DNA of 64,000 nucleotides from Sphingomonas colocasiae (GCF_019880585.1 NZ_JAINVV010000008.1:496001-560000), one strand, 5' to 3'; positions 43,097 to 52,300 are shown, counted from the stretch's first letter. Notes: generated by a model not told the origin, from the sequence alone. Made by a program: numbers and translations.

Positions 43097-44454
43097 CTAC
43101 CCCCCGAAGCGCGTCTCCAGCGTGCGCCAGACGGCGCGCAGCCCACTGACATTGCCGCCATAGGGACGCGGGATATCGCGCATCACATTCCAGCTCTCGA
43201 TATCGAGATGCACCCAGTCGAGCGCCGGCGGCACGAACTCCGCCAGGAACAGCGCGGCAGCGATGCTCGAAATGCCATGTTCGGGCGGCGGAAAGTTGGT
43301 GCGGCATCGGCGCGGATCGACCGTCGATAGCCGGCATGAAGCGGCAAGCGACACATCGCATCATATGTGTCAGCGGCCGCACGCAGCAGCGCAACGCCGG
43401 TTTCGTCCCGCCGCGCGAACAGCGCCGCGATGTCGGGCCCGAGGCCGGTCGTCGTCAGGCTGGCGAAGTCGATCAGCAGCGCCGGTTCCTCCTCGGCGGC
43501 GAGCGCGAGCGCATCGGCGAGCAGGACCCGCCCTTCATAATCGGTATTGGCGATCTCGATGGTCCGTCCGTTGCGGTTGCGGAGCACGTCGCCGGGCATC
43601 ACTGATGTCGCGGAGGGCAGATTGTCCACGGCCGGAATCAGCGCGCGCAGCGATATGTCCAGCCCGATCTCCATGACGAGCGATGCGAGCGCAAGGACAT
43701 GCGCCGCCCCTGCCATGTCGCTTTTCATCATCGCGATCTCGGGCTGGCGCTTGAGGTCGAGCCCGCCGGCATCGAAACAGACGCCCTTGCCCACCAGGGT
43801 CACGCGCGGCGCGGCCGGATCTCCCCAGCGCAGATCGATCAGCAGCGGCGGACGGACGCCGCCCTTGCCCACCGCGAATATACCCGGCAGGTCCTGCGCC
43901 AGCAACGCCTCGCCCCGGACGATAACAAGCCGCGCGCCGTGGCGTTCAGCCAGCCTCTCCGCCTCCCGCGCCAGTTCGTCAGGACCGAGCGCACCACCGG
44001 GCCGGTTGATGAGATCGCGCGCCCAACAGTCCATATCCGCCAGCGCGGCCGTCCGCCGATCCAGCCCCGCCGGCAAGCCGAGCATGGGCGCCACGGCAGC
44101 GCCACGCCCTTGGCTCCCCAACGCCCAGCCGATCGCGATCGCCTCGCACGGGGCGTCCGCGTCGATCAGCCGGTACGTCCCCGCCGGCAGGCCGCGCACC
44201 GCCAGCGCATAGCTCGCCGGATCCGCCGGATCGCCATCACCGATGCCCGCGAGCATTTCGGCCGGCGCACCGTCGGCATCGGGCAAGAGCAAGTGATCTC
44301 CCATGGAGCCATCGAATCCGGACAAGCGCAGCCAGGCCTCGGCATGCGGAACGGCCAGTTCCGGCAGGTCGCGGCCGGAAACGAAGCGCAGCGGCGTGCC
44401 GGTTTCGGTTTCGGTGAAGCACCAGGATTGCGAGCCGTGTGGATATTGGTGCAT
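43097..44454 (-). pseudogene. Leucyl aminopeptidase family (M17) gene, apparent frameshift near the 3' end
   Basis: The first 380 residues are a good M17 peptidase: metal ligands K223 and D228 (VGKGVCFDAGG), D246 (MKSDMAG), D305 and E307 in NTDYEGR (normally NTDAEGR) and R309. At about 43280-43314 the homology jumps to another frame, which continues as AAALFLAEFVPPALDWVHLD and ends after PYGGNVSGLRAVW. Joined, the product is about 452 residues, normal for the family. Either a sequencing error or a real inactivating shift; all catalytic residues lie before it. The ATG is preceded at three bases by the half-site TAGTAGCCAA. Confidence 0.8.
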
Positions 44455-44457
44455 ATT

Positions 44458-44467
44458 TTGGCTACTA
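44458..44467. promoter_or_regulatory. Operator half-site (TTGGCTACTA) before the M17 gene
   Basis: Ten bases identical to the left part of the palindrome at 40405, lying three bases upstream of the proposed aminopeptidase ATG and about 100 bases from the divergent GAF-Fis regulator gene. Its position would allow repression of the peptidase gene by the GntR-family regulator. Confidence 0.5.
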
Positions 44468-44563
44468 CACGATGGGCGATGGCGCCGCAAACCGAAGCGA
44501 TCGAGCGTGACGAGTGATTTGACTCCGCCCGCATAGGGGAGCAGCCTCGGCACCGGAGCAAGG

Positions 44564-45520
44564 ATGACCCGAACCAATTCCCCCCATGCCGATATCGTGT
44601 TCGATACGGTGCGTTCGGCAAGCAGCGCGGCGGTTTCGCCGGTGGCGGCGTCATGGTGCCGTTCGGCGCTGCATCATGGGCTCGACCCGGCGGACCGCCG
44701 CACGCGCGAACGGATCGACGCATCGTCGCTGCACGCGCTGCGCGATGCGCACCGGCCCCTGCTCGACGTCGCCAATCCCGTGCTCGACCAGATGTTCCGG
44801 TCGGTCGGACGATCGGGGTGCGGCGTGATCCTGAGCGACGCGCACGGCGTGATCCTCGAACGCCGGATCGGCGCCGGCGACGATCGCGAATTCTCGCAGG
44901 CCGGACTCGCCATGGGCGCACGCTGGGCGGAGGCGGAGGAAGGCACCAACGGCATCGGCACCTGCCTGTTCGAGGATCGGCCCGTGGTGATCCACCGCGA
45001 CCAGCATTTCGCGAGCCGCAATATCGGGATCAGTTGCATGGATGCCCCCGTCCATGATCCGCACGGACGGCTGGTCGCCGCGCTCGATATCTCCACCTGC
45101 CGCGACGATCACGGTTCGGCGATGGCGGAGATCATCATCGCATTCGTCCGCGACGCGGCCCGGCGAATCGAGCGCGACTATTTCTGCAGTCATTTCGAAG
45201 GCGCGCGGATCATCTTCCTGGCGGACGATCCGACGCACGGCACGGCATTGCTCGCCGCCGACCGCGACGATCTGGTGGTCGGTGCAAGCCGGGCGGCGCG
45301 GCTGAAGCTGGGCCTGGATGATGCGGTGCTCGCCGATCCGCGCCCGCTTGATCAATTGCTGGGGCGCGAGCAGGCGCCGTCGTTCGAGGACGGCGACCGC
45401 GCCGTCCTGCGCCGCGCGCTCGCCCAGGCCGGCGGCAATGCCAGCAAGGCGGCGCAGTTGCTCGGAATCGGCCGCGCGACACTGTATCGGCGCATGTCGC
45501 GTGCAGGCTTGCGTCCATAG
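44564..45520 (+). CDS. GAF-domain regulator with Fis-type helix-turn-helix, lacking the AAA+ domain
   Basis: A 318-residue protein. A GAF-like sensor region (about 70-200; GCGVILSDAHGVILERRIGAG, WAEAEEGTNGIGTCLFEDRPVVIHRDQHF) is joined directly to a C-terminal Fis helix-turn-helix (GGNASKAAQLLGIGRATLYRRM). The N-terminal part is that of AcoR-type activators of acetoin and aldehyde metabolism, but the sigma-54-contacting ATPase domain is missing. ATG with GGAG upstream. It precedes an aldehyde dehydrogenase gene, its likely target, with a palindrome between them. Confidence 0.9.
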   Translation: MTRTNSPHADIVFDTVRSASSAAVSPVAASWCRSALHHGLDPADRRTRERIDASSLHALRDAHRPLLDVANPVLDQMFRSVGRSGCGVILSDAHGVILERRIGAGDDREFSQAGLAMGARWAEAEEGTNGIGTCLFEDRPVVIHRDQHFASRNIGISCMDAPVHDPHGRLVAALDISTCRDDHGSAMAEIIIAFVRDAARRIERDYFCSHFEGARIIFLADDPTHGTALLAADRDDLVVGASRAARLKLGLDDAVLADPRPLDQLLGREQAPSFEDGDRAVLRRALAQAGGNASKAAQLLGIGRATLYRRMSRAGLRP

Positions 45521-45538
45521 GGCGAAGCGCCGGCAAGC

Positions 45539-45556
45539 TGTCTCGATAATGAGACA
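45539..45556. promoter_or_regulatory. Palindrome TGTCTC-N6-GAGACA upstream of the aldehyde dehydrogenase gene
   Basis: Perfect 6-base arms, 107 bases before the aldehyde dehydrogenase ATG. Position and symmetry fit the binding site of the Fis-type regulator encoded immediately upstream. I do not see a convincing -24/-12 (sigma-54) element after it. Confidence 0.6.
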
Positions 45557-45573
45557 GATGCGACCGTGTGTTT

Positions 45574-45597
45574 CTGCGCGACGCTTCCGTCGCGCAG
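45574..45597 (+). terminator. Perfect 10-base hairpin with CTTC loop
   Basis: CTGCGCGACG and CGTCGCGCAG pair exactly around a tetraloop, between the regulator gene and the aldehyde dehydrogenase gene. No T-run follows, so it may be an intrinsic-like stop for the regulator transcript or an RNA structure; the dehydrogenase promoter would lie between it and the ATG. Confidence 0.5.
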
Positions 45598-45663
45598 GCG
45601 ATCGGCCCTAGTCTTTCCGCAACGCCGGCAAGCGGCACCGTTTTGGGAAGAGGATCAGACGAT

Positions 45664-47187
45664 ATGGATATGCCCGTTCAGGATCGCGCATCCGCGCTGA
45701 AGGCGCCGTTCGCCGCGCGCTACGACAATTATATCGGCGGCCAGTGGGCAGCACCCAAGGCCGGCCGCTATTTCGAGAATATCTCGCCCGTCACCGGCAG
45801 GCCCGTGGGCGAAGTCGCCCGATCGGACGCCGCAGATATCGAGGCCGCGCTCGACGCCGCGCACGCCGCCAAGGATGCCTGGGGCCGTACCTCCGCCGCC
45901 GAGCGCGCGCTGATCCTCAACCGCATCGCCGACCGGATGGAGGCGAATCTCGAAGCGCTCGCGCTCGCCGAAACCTGGGACAACGGCAAGCCCATCCGCG
46001 AGACGATGGCGGCGGACATTCCACTGGCGATCGATCATTTCCGCTATTTCGCTGGCGCGATCCGTGGCCAGGAAGGATCGATCGGCGAGATCGACCAGGA
46101 CACCATCGCTTATCATTTCCATGAACCGCTGGGCGTGGTCGCGCAGATCATCCCTTGGAATTTCCCAATCCTGATGGCGGCATGGAAGCTCGCCCCCGCA
46201 CTCGCCGCCGGCAATTGTGTGGTGCTGAAGCCCGCCGAACAGACGCCGGCATCGATCATGGTGTGGATCGACCTGATCGGCGACCTGCTGCCGCCCGGCG
46301 TGCTCAACATCGTCAACGGCTTCGGGCTGGAAGCGGGCAAACCGCTCGCTTCGTCCAACCGCATCGCCAAGGTGGCCTTCACCGGCGAGACCTCGACCGG
46401 CCGGTTGATCATGCAATATGCCAGCGCCAACCTGATCCCCGTCACGCTGGAGCTGGGTGGCAAGAGCCCCAACATCTTCTTCGAGGATGTCGCGCGCGAT
46501 GACGACGATTTCCTCGACAAGGCGATCGAGGGCTTCGTCATGTTCGCGCTCAACCAGGGCGAGGTCTGCACCTGTCCCAGCCGCGCGCTGGTCCATGAAC
46601 GCATCTATGACCGGTTCATGGAGCGCGCACTCAAGCGCGTCGAGGCGATCATCCAGGGCAATCCGCTCGATCCCGCGACGATGATCGGCGCCCAGGCCTC
46701 GTCGGAGCAATGCGAGAAGATCCTGAGCTATATCGATATCGGCAAGCAGGAAGGCGCCGAGTTGCTGACCGGGGGCGCCGCCGCCGATCTGGGCGGCGAG
46801 TTGTCGGGCGGCTATTATGTGCAGCCGACCGTGTTCAAGGGCCATAACGGCATGCGGATCTTCCAGGAGGAGATTTTCGGCCCCGTGCTGTCGGTCGCGA
46901 CCTTCCGCGATGAAGCCGAAGCGCTCGAGATCGCCAACGACACGCTTTACGGCCTGGGCGCGGGCGTGTGGAGCCGCGACGCCAACACCTGCTACCGCTT
47001 CGGCCGCGCCATCCGCGCCGGCCGCGTCTGGACCAACTGCTACCACGCCTATCCGGCGCACGCGGCGTTCGGCGGCTACAAGCAATCGGGCATCGGGCGC
47101 GAAACCCACAAGATGATGCTCGATCATTATCAGCAGACCAAGAATATGCTGGTCAGCTACAGCCCCAAGAAGCTCGGCTTCTTCTGA
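45664..47187 (+). CDS. NAD-dependent aldehyde dehydrogenase (acetaldehyde/ExaC-type)
   Basis: A 507-residue class-1-like aldehyde dehydrogenase. General base E263 ([10 protein letters not shown]), catalytic C302 ([10 protein letters not shown]), cofactor motifs [21 protein letters not shown] and [11 protein letters not shown]. Length and the CTC triplet match the ExaC/AldB acetaldehyde and chloroacetaldehyde dehydrogenases. ATG start; an ATG two codons later is possible. Placement after an AcoR-like regulator and near a eutBC operon makes acetaldehyde a good candidate substrate, forming acetate. Confidence 0.94.
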   Translation: MDMPVQDRASALKAPFAARYDNYIGGQWAAPKAGRYFENISPVTGRPVGEVARSDAADIEAALDAAHAAKDAWGRTSAAERALILNRIADRMEANLEALALAETWDNGKPIRETMAADIPLAIDHFRYFAGAIRGQEGSIGEIDQDTIAYHFHEPLGVVAQIIPWNFPILMAAWKLAPALAAGNCVVLKPAEQTPASIMVWIDLIGDLLPPGVLNIVNGFGLEAGKPLASSNRIAKVAFTGETSTGRLIMQYASANLIPVTLELGGKSPNIFFEDVARDDDDFLDKAIEGFVMFALNQGEVCTCPSRALVHERIYDRFMERALKRVEAIIQGNPLDPATMIGAQASSEQCEKILSYIDIGKQEGAELLTGGAAADLGGELSGGYYVQPTVFKGHNGMRIFQEEIFGPVLSVATFRDEAEALEIANDTLYGLGAGVWSRDANTCYRFGRAIRAGRVWTNCYHAYPAHAAFGGYKQSGIGRETHKMMLDHYQQTKNMLVSYSPKKLGFF

Positions 47188-47210
47188 CCGGCCTGGGCTG
47201 AGGCGCGGCA

Positions 47211-47229
47211 GGCGGAGCATATGCCCGCC
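47211..47229. terminator. Possible bidirectional hairpin between convergent genes
   Basis: GGCGG and CCGCC flank a GCATATGC core in the 59-base gap between the aldehyde dehydrogenase and MFS gene ends. The stem has one mismatch and no loop-forming spacer beyond the core, so the call is weak. Confidence 0.3.
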
Positions 47230-47246
47230 CCGCGCCGCGGCCCGTT

Positions 47247-48587
47247 CTATCCCGCCCGCGCCATCCGGTCGCGGTCTTCGGCGTCGACGGCCGCCAGCGA
47301 CGCGCCGCGCGTTTCGCGCATATAGAGCGCCGCGCCCAGGCTGACCGCGCCGGCGAAGAGGATGTAGATCGCGATCGGCGTCCAGTCCTCATAGCCGCGC
47401 AGCAGCGCGGTGCCGATCAGCGGCGCCCAGGATCCGGCGACGATCGCGGTCGCCTGATAACCCAGCGACACACCCGAATAACGCATCCGCGTCGGGAACA
47501 TCTCAGCCATCACCGCCGGCTGCGCCGCATACATCAGGCCGTGCACCGCCAGCCCCAGGATGATCGCGGACAGGATCTGCACGGTCTCCCCCGTGCCGAA
47601 CATCGGAAAGGCGACGAAGGGCCAGACCATCGTCAGCGCCGCGCCCAGCATATAGACGGGCCTGCGCCCCCGTCGATCGGCCGCCGCGCCGTAGAGCGGG
47701 ATCAGCACGACATGCGCGATATGCGCGAAGAACAGCAATGTCAGGATACGCGTCGTGTCGACCTTCAGGTGATTGAGATAGGTGATCGAGAAGGTGACGA
47801 CCATATAATAGAGGATGTTTTCGCCGAAGCGCAGGCCCATGGCGGTGAACACGCCGCGCGGATAGCGGCGGAAAACCTCGGTCAGCCCATAGCCGGCATC
47901 GGCCTGCTGCTCGATCCGCGCCTTCGCCGCTTCGAAGATCGGCGAGTCCGTCACCTGGGTGCGGATATAATAGCCGATGCCGACGATGATCACCGACAGC
48001 CAGAAGCCGACGCGCCAGCCCCAGGAGAGGAACGCCTCTTCGGAGAGCGTCGCCGACAGGATCAATAGCACGACGGTGGCGAGCAGATTGCCGAGCGGCA
48101 CGCCGGCCTGGGGGAAACTGCCCCAAAAGGCGCGGCTTTTGTTCGGGCTGTGCTCGGTCACCAGCAGCACCGCGCCGCCCCATTCGCCGCCGAGCGCGAA
48201 ACCCTGCACGAAACGCAGCAGCACCAGCAAGGCCGGCGCCCAATAGCCGATCGATGCATAGACGGGCAGGCAGCCCATCAGGAAGGTGGAGACGCCGATC
48301 AGCACCAGGCTGAACTGGAGCAGCGACTTGCGCCCGATCCGGTCGCCGATATGGCCGAAGACCACGCCGCCCAGCGGCCGGGCGATGAAACCGACGGCAT
48401 AGGTGGCGAAGGCGGCGATGATCCCGTCCAGCTCATTGCCCGAATTGGGGAAGAACAGCTTGCCGAACACCAGAGTGGCGGCGGTGCCGTAAAGGAAGAA
48501 CTCATACCATTCGACGACGGTGCCCGCCATCGACGCGCCGACCACCTTTTTGAGATAGGGCAGATCCGCGGTTTCTTCGTGCTTCAT
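47247..48587 (-). CDS. MFS transporter, metabolite:H+ symporter (ProP/ShiA-like) type
   Basis: A 446-residue carrier with 12 predicted helices and MHS-family signatures: AGTVVEWYEFFLYG in helix 1, RPLGGVVFGHIGDRIGRKSLL between helices 2 and 3, and GFALGGEWGGAVLLVTEH in helix 5. The family carries small carboxylates, betaines and shikimate. The ATG three codons after an upstream TTG is preferred, with GGGG before it. It lies 25 bases downstream of a periplasmic P1 peptidase gene, suggesting that it imports the product of that enzyme. Confidence 0.92.
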   Translation of the reverse strand: MKHEETADLPYLKKVVGASMAGTVVEWYEFFLYGTAATLVFGKLFFPNSGNELDGIIAAFATYAVGFIARPLGGVVFGHIGDRIGRKSLLQFSLVLIGVSTFLMGCLPVYASIGYWAPALLVLLRFVQGFALGGEWGGAVLLVTEHSPNKSRAFWGSFPQAGVPLGNLLATVVLLILSATLSEEAFLSWGWRVGFWLSVIIVGIGYYIRTQVTDSPIFEAAKARIEQQADAGYGLTEVFRRYPRGVFTAMGLRFGENILYYMVVTFSITYLNHLKVDTTRILTLLFFAHIAHVVLIPLYGAAADRRGRRPVYMLGAALTMVWPFVAFPMFGTGETVQILSAIILGLAVHGLMYAAQPAVMAEMFPTRMRYSGVSLGYQATAIVAGSWAPLIGTALLRGYEDWTPIAIYILFAGAVSLGAALYMRETRGASLAAVDAEDRDRMARAG

Positions 48588-48612
48588 ATGCCCCAATCCC
48601 CCAGCCAGCCTC

Positions 48613-49743
<1,131 letters not shown>

Positions 49744-49813
49744 CCCATTCTCCTTCGTTGCCGTCCATGGAACGCTTCGCAGCGCCACCACGTTTGATCC
49801 TTGCTCGCCCTTA

Positions 49814-49846
49814 CACCAAGCCACGCGAAAATCGCGCGGCTTGGTG
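49814..49846. repeat. Long hairpin, CACCAAGCC...GGCTTGGTG
   Basis: Nine-base outer arms plus an inner CGCG/CGCG stem around AAAAT-type loop, in the gap between two divergently transcribed genes. It is near a copy of the TGCGGAAAACCGGTTCCC repeat and is better seen as a repeat element or RNA/DNA structure than a normal terminator. Confidence 0.6.
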
Positions 49847-49872
49847 CAAGTTTCTGTCGGCGCCGCTCGGTG

Positions 49873-49890
49873 TGCGGAAAACCGGTTCCC
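49873..49890 (+). repeat. Partial copy of the TGCGGAAAACCGGTTCCC repeat
   Basis: Exact 18-base match to the left part of the inverted repeat at 18585; the right arm is degenerate here. Shows the element is dispersed in this genome. Confidence 0.65.
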
Positions 49891-49960
49891 CCGCTTTCGC
49901 GAGGGCAGGCTTTTCCACGCGCTGCTGTGGCGGACGCAATCGATCCTTCGGAGTGGAAAT

Positions 49961-50107
49961 ATGCTTTGGACCATCGCCGTCATCCTCCTGGTGCTCTGGC
50001 TGCTCGGCTTCGCCTTCCATGTCGCGGGCGGACTGATCCATATCCTGCTGGTGATCGCGGTCATCGTCGGGCTGATCCAGCTCTTCACCGGCCGTCGGGT
50101 GGTTTAG
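49961..50107 (+). CDS. Small membrane protein (lmo0937 type)
   Basis: A 48-residue protein, MLWTIAVILLVLWLLGF followed by HVAGGLIHILLVIAVIVGLI and a short basic tail with RR. It has two hydrophobic helices and resembles the small lmo0937-family membrane proteins found in many bacteria, of unknown function. ATG with GGAG seven bases upstream. Strong hydrophobicity and the ribosome site make it a real gene despite its size. Confidence 0.8.
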   Translation: MLWTIAVILLVLWLLGFAFHVAGGLIHILLVIAVIVGLIQLFTGRRVV

Positions 50108-50143
50108 CTTTTGGGTGTGGAGCGAGAAAACCCGTTCCACACC

Positions 50144-50222
50144 GTCATGCCAGCGCAGGCTGGCATCTGCCAACCAGATCGCGCTTTATCCTGCGGGAGA
50201 TGCCAGCTTGCGCTGGCATGAC
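50144..50222. repeat. Inverted repeat of GTCATGCCAGCGC-type units
   Basis: Two 25-base arms (GTCATGCCAGCGCAGGCTGG... and its complement with one or two changes) separated by 29 bases, each with an inner CCAGC/GCTGG palindrome. Typical dispersed intergenic element, located before the ogt gene. Confidence 0.75.
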
Positions 50223-50331
50223 GTATGGGATGAGCATACCCATATTTATCGTTTTGACCGCAAGAAGCGGAGAGCACTCGGATCGGGCGAGTGCCACTGT
50301 GTCTTCAAGAGAATAGTCTTGGAGATATGCG

Positions 50332-50859
50332 ATGAGCACCGACGATCGCCCTTTCGCGGGCCAAACCCTGAGCTACGGCTTCATCGAAACGCCGCTCGGC
50401 GTCGCGCTGGTGGCGGCGAGCGAGCGCGGTGTCGCCGCGATCCTGATCGGCAGCGATCGCGCGCGCCTGCTGCGCGACCTGCATGCCGCTTTGGAAGGCG
50501 CCACACTTCGCGGGGATGCGACCGCAATGACGGAGACGCTCGATGCGGTGGCGACCTTACTGGCATATCCGGAGAAAGGCGCGTCCTTCGCGCTCGATCT
50601 GCGCGGTTCGCCGCTCGAACTCGCGGTCTGGAAGGCGCTGCGCATGGTGCCGGGCGGCCAGACGATCGGCTATGGCGAACTCGCCCGCTGGCTGAACATT
50701 GCCGCGACCGCACAGGAGGTCGGCGCCGCCTGCGCCGCCAATCGCATCGCGGTCGCGGTGCCGTGCCACCGCGTGGTCAAGGCCGATGGCGGCATTTCCG
50801 GCTATCGCTGGGGCGTCGAGCGCAAGCGGCGGCTGATCAACATGGAAGCGGTGGCGTGA
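50332..50859 (+). CDS. ogt: Methylated-DNA-[protein]-cysteine S-methyltransferase
   Basis: A 175-residue O6-alkylguanine repair protein. The acceptor cysteine is C145 in VAVPCHRVVKADG; GQTIGYGELARWL is the helix-turn-helix that grips DNA, and RVVKADGGISGYRWGVERKRRLI is the usual end. It removes alkyl groups from O6 of guanine in a suicide reaction. ATG with GGAG upstream. No Ada sensor domain is fused. First gene of a three-gene alkylation repair operon; its TGA overlaps the next GTG. Confidence 0.94.
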   Translation: MSTDDRPFAGQTLSYGFIETPLGVALVAASERGVAAILIGSDRARLLRDLHAALEGATLRGDATAMTETLDAVATLLAYPEKGASFALDLRGSPLELAVWKALRMVPGGQTIGYGELARWLNIAATAQEVGAACAANRIAVAVPCHRVVKADGGISGYRWGVERKRRLINMEAVA

Positions 50860-51566
50860 ACGACATCGAGGCGCGCGTCGACGCGATCGACCGGGACGCG
50901 ATGCAGGCGGAACTTGATGCACAGGGCTGGGCGATGCTGCCGGAACTGCTGGAGGAGACCGAGTGCGACGCGCTGGCCGCGCTCTACGGGCCGACCGACA
51001 TCTTCCGAAGCCATGTCGTGATGGCGCGACATGGCTTCGGCAAGGGCGAATATCGTTACTTCGCCTATCCGCTGCCGCCGCTGGTTCAGGCGCTGAGGAC
51101 GGCGCTTTATCCCCGGCTCGCGCCGATCGCCAATCGCTGGCACCAGCGCATGGGAATGGATGCGCGCTTCCCGGACGATCATGCCGATTTCCTGAGCCAC
51201 TGCCATGATGCCGGACAGAGGCGGCCGACGCCGTTGCTGCTGCGCTACGGCGCGGGCGACTATAATTGCCTGCATCAGGATCTGTACGGCGCGCATGTCT
51301 TTCCGCTTCAGATCGCCGTCCTGCTGTCGCGGCCGGGCACGGATTTCACGGGGGGCGAATTCGTGCTGACCGAACAGCGGCCACGCATGCAGTCGCGCGC
51401 CGAGGTGGTGCCGCTGGACAAGGGCGACGCCGTGATCTTCGCGGTCAATGCCCGCCCCCGCGCCGGCACGCGCGGCGATCATCGCGCGATGCTGCGCCAC
51501 GGGGTGAGCACGGTGCGATCGGGCCATCGCCACACGCTCGGGATCATCTTCCACGATGCCGCATGA
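50856..51566 (+). CDS. 2OG-Fe(II) oxygenase family protein (COG3826 type)
   Basis: A 236-residue oxygenase. Iron ligands H140 and D142 (CLHQDLYG) and H215 (LRHGVS) with R225 (SGHRHTLGI) for 2-oxoglutarate are in place, in a double-stranded beta-helix domain (LLLRYGAGDYN, PLQIAVLLSRPGTDFTGGEFV). Members occur beside ada/alkB genes; direct function is not well established, but an alkyl-lesion repair role is implied. GTG start overlaps the ogt stop by 3 bases; the end overlaps alkB by 11. Confidence 0.88.
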   Translation: MNDIEARVDAIDRDAMQAELDAQGWAMLPELLEETECDALAALYGPTDIFRSHVVMARHGFGKGEYRYFAYPLPPLVQALRTALYPRLAPIANRWHQRMGMDARFPDDHADFLSHCHDAGQRRPTPLLLRYGAGDYNCLHQDLYGAHVFPLQIAVLLSRPGTDFTGGEFVLTEQRPRMQSRAEVVPLDKGDAVIFAVNARPRAGTRGDHRAMLRHGVSTVRSGHRHTLGIIFHDAA

Positions 51567-52242
51567 CCTGTTCGCGCGCGATCGCCTGACCATCGCACCC
51601 GGCGCGGCGCTGCTCGGCGGCTTCGCCATGGACGACGCGCAGGCCTTGCTCGATCATATCGCCGCCATCGCGGCAGGGGCGCCGTTCCGCCATATGGAAA
51701 CGCCGGGCGGACGCCGCATGTCCGTGGCGACGACAAGCTGCGGCGCGCTCGGCTGGACAAGCAGCGCGCGCGGCTATCGCTACGCCGCGCACGATCCGGA
51801 AAGCGGCGGCGCATGGTCGGCGATGCCCGAGGTCTTCGCGAGCCTCGCCGAGCGGGCGGCGGCGGCGGCGGGCTATCCCGGCTACGCGCCCGATGCATGC
51901 CTGATCAATCGCTATGCGCCCGGTACACGCCTGACCCTCCACCAGGATCGCAACGAACGCGACATGGCGGCGCCGATCGTCTCGATCTCGCTCGGCCTGT
52001 CCGCAACCTTCCTATGGGGTGGCGCGGAACGCCGCGACCGGCCACGGCGGATTCCGCTGCATCATGGCGACGTTGTGGTCTGGGGCGGCCCCGCGCGGCT
52101 GAACTTTCACGGCATCGACACGCTGCCGCGCGGCGAACATCCGTCGACCGGACCGTATCGCTACAATCTCAGCTTCCGTCAGACCGGAATCAGGCACATG
52201 GCGCTCTGCGACCCGATGCAATCGGATCCCAGAGCGCCATAA
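51556..52242 (+). CDS. alkB: Alpha-ketoglutarate-dependent DNA dioxygenase AlkB
   Basis: A 228-residue AlkB with all key residues: H129 and D131 (LTLHQDRNE), H185 (NFHGID), and R202 and R208 (YRYNLSFR), each two positions less than in the E. coli protein. It oxidatively removes methyl groups from 1-methyladenine and 3-methylcytosine. ATG start within the end of the upstream oxygenase gene. The stop is followed by a strong hairpin shared with the convergent phhB gene. Confidence 0.95.
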   Translation: MPHDLFARDRLTIAPGAALLGGFAMDDAQALLDHIAAIAAGAPFRHMETPGGRRMSVATTSCGALGWTSSARGYRYAAHDPESGGAWSAMPEVFASLAERAAAAAGYPGYAPDACLINRYAPGTRLTLHQDRNERDMAAPIVSISLGLSATFLWGGAERRDRPRRIPLHHGDVVVWGGPARLNFHGIDTLPRGEHPSTGPYRYNLSFRQTGIRHMALCDPMQSDPRAP

Positions 52243-52256
52243 GCTTTTGCTCAACC

Positions 52257-52300
52257 GCGATTTGCTAGTCATTCGACGTTGCCGTCGAATTACAAATCGC
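52257..52300. terminator. Bidirectional hairpin between alkB and phhB
   Basis: Inner arms ATTCGACG/CGTCGAAT around TTGC and outer arms GCGATTTG/CAAATCGC make a long stem-loop. The phhB stop codon lies inside the right half. It suits transcription ending from both sides; no long T-run is present. Confidence 0.6.

Noticed and set aside
45557-45663. Sigma-54 promoter before the aldehyde dehydrogenase
   Set aside because: GGCACCGTTTTGGG and nearby words lack the GG-N10-GC spacing required.
49744-50088. N-terminal extension of the P1 peptidase
   Set aside because: It crosses a repeat and hairpin and includes antisense of the small membrane protein; the GTG start yields a clean signal peptide.
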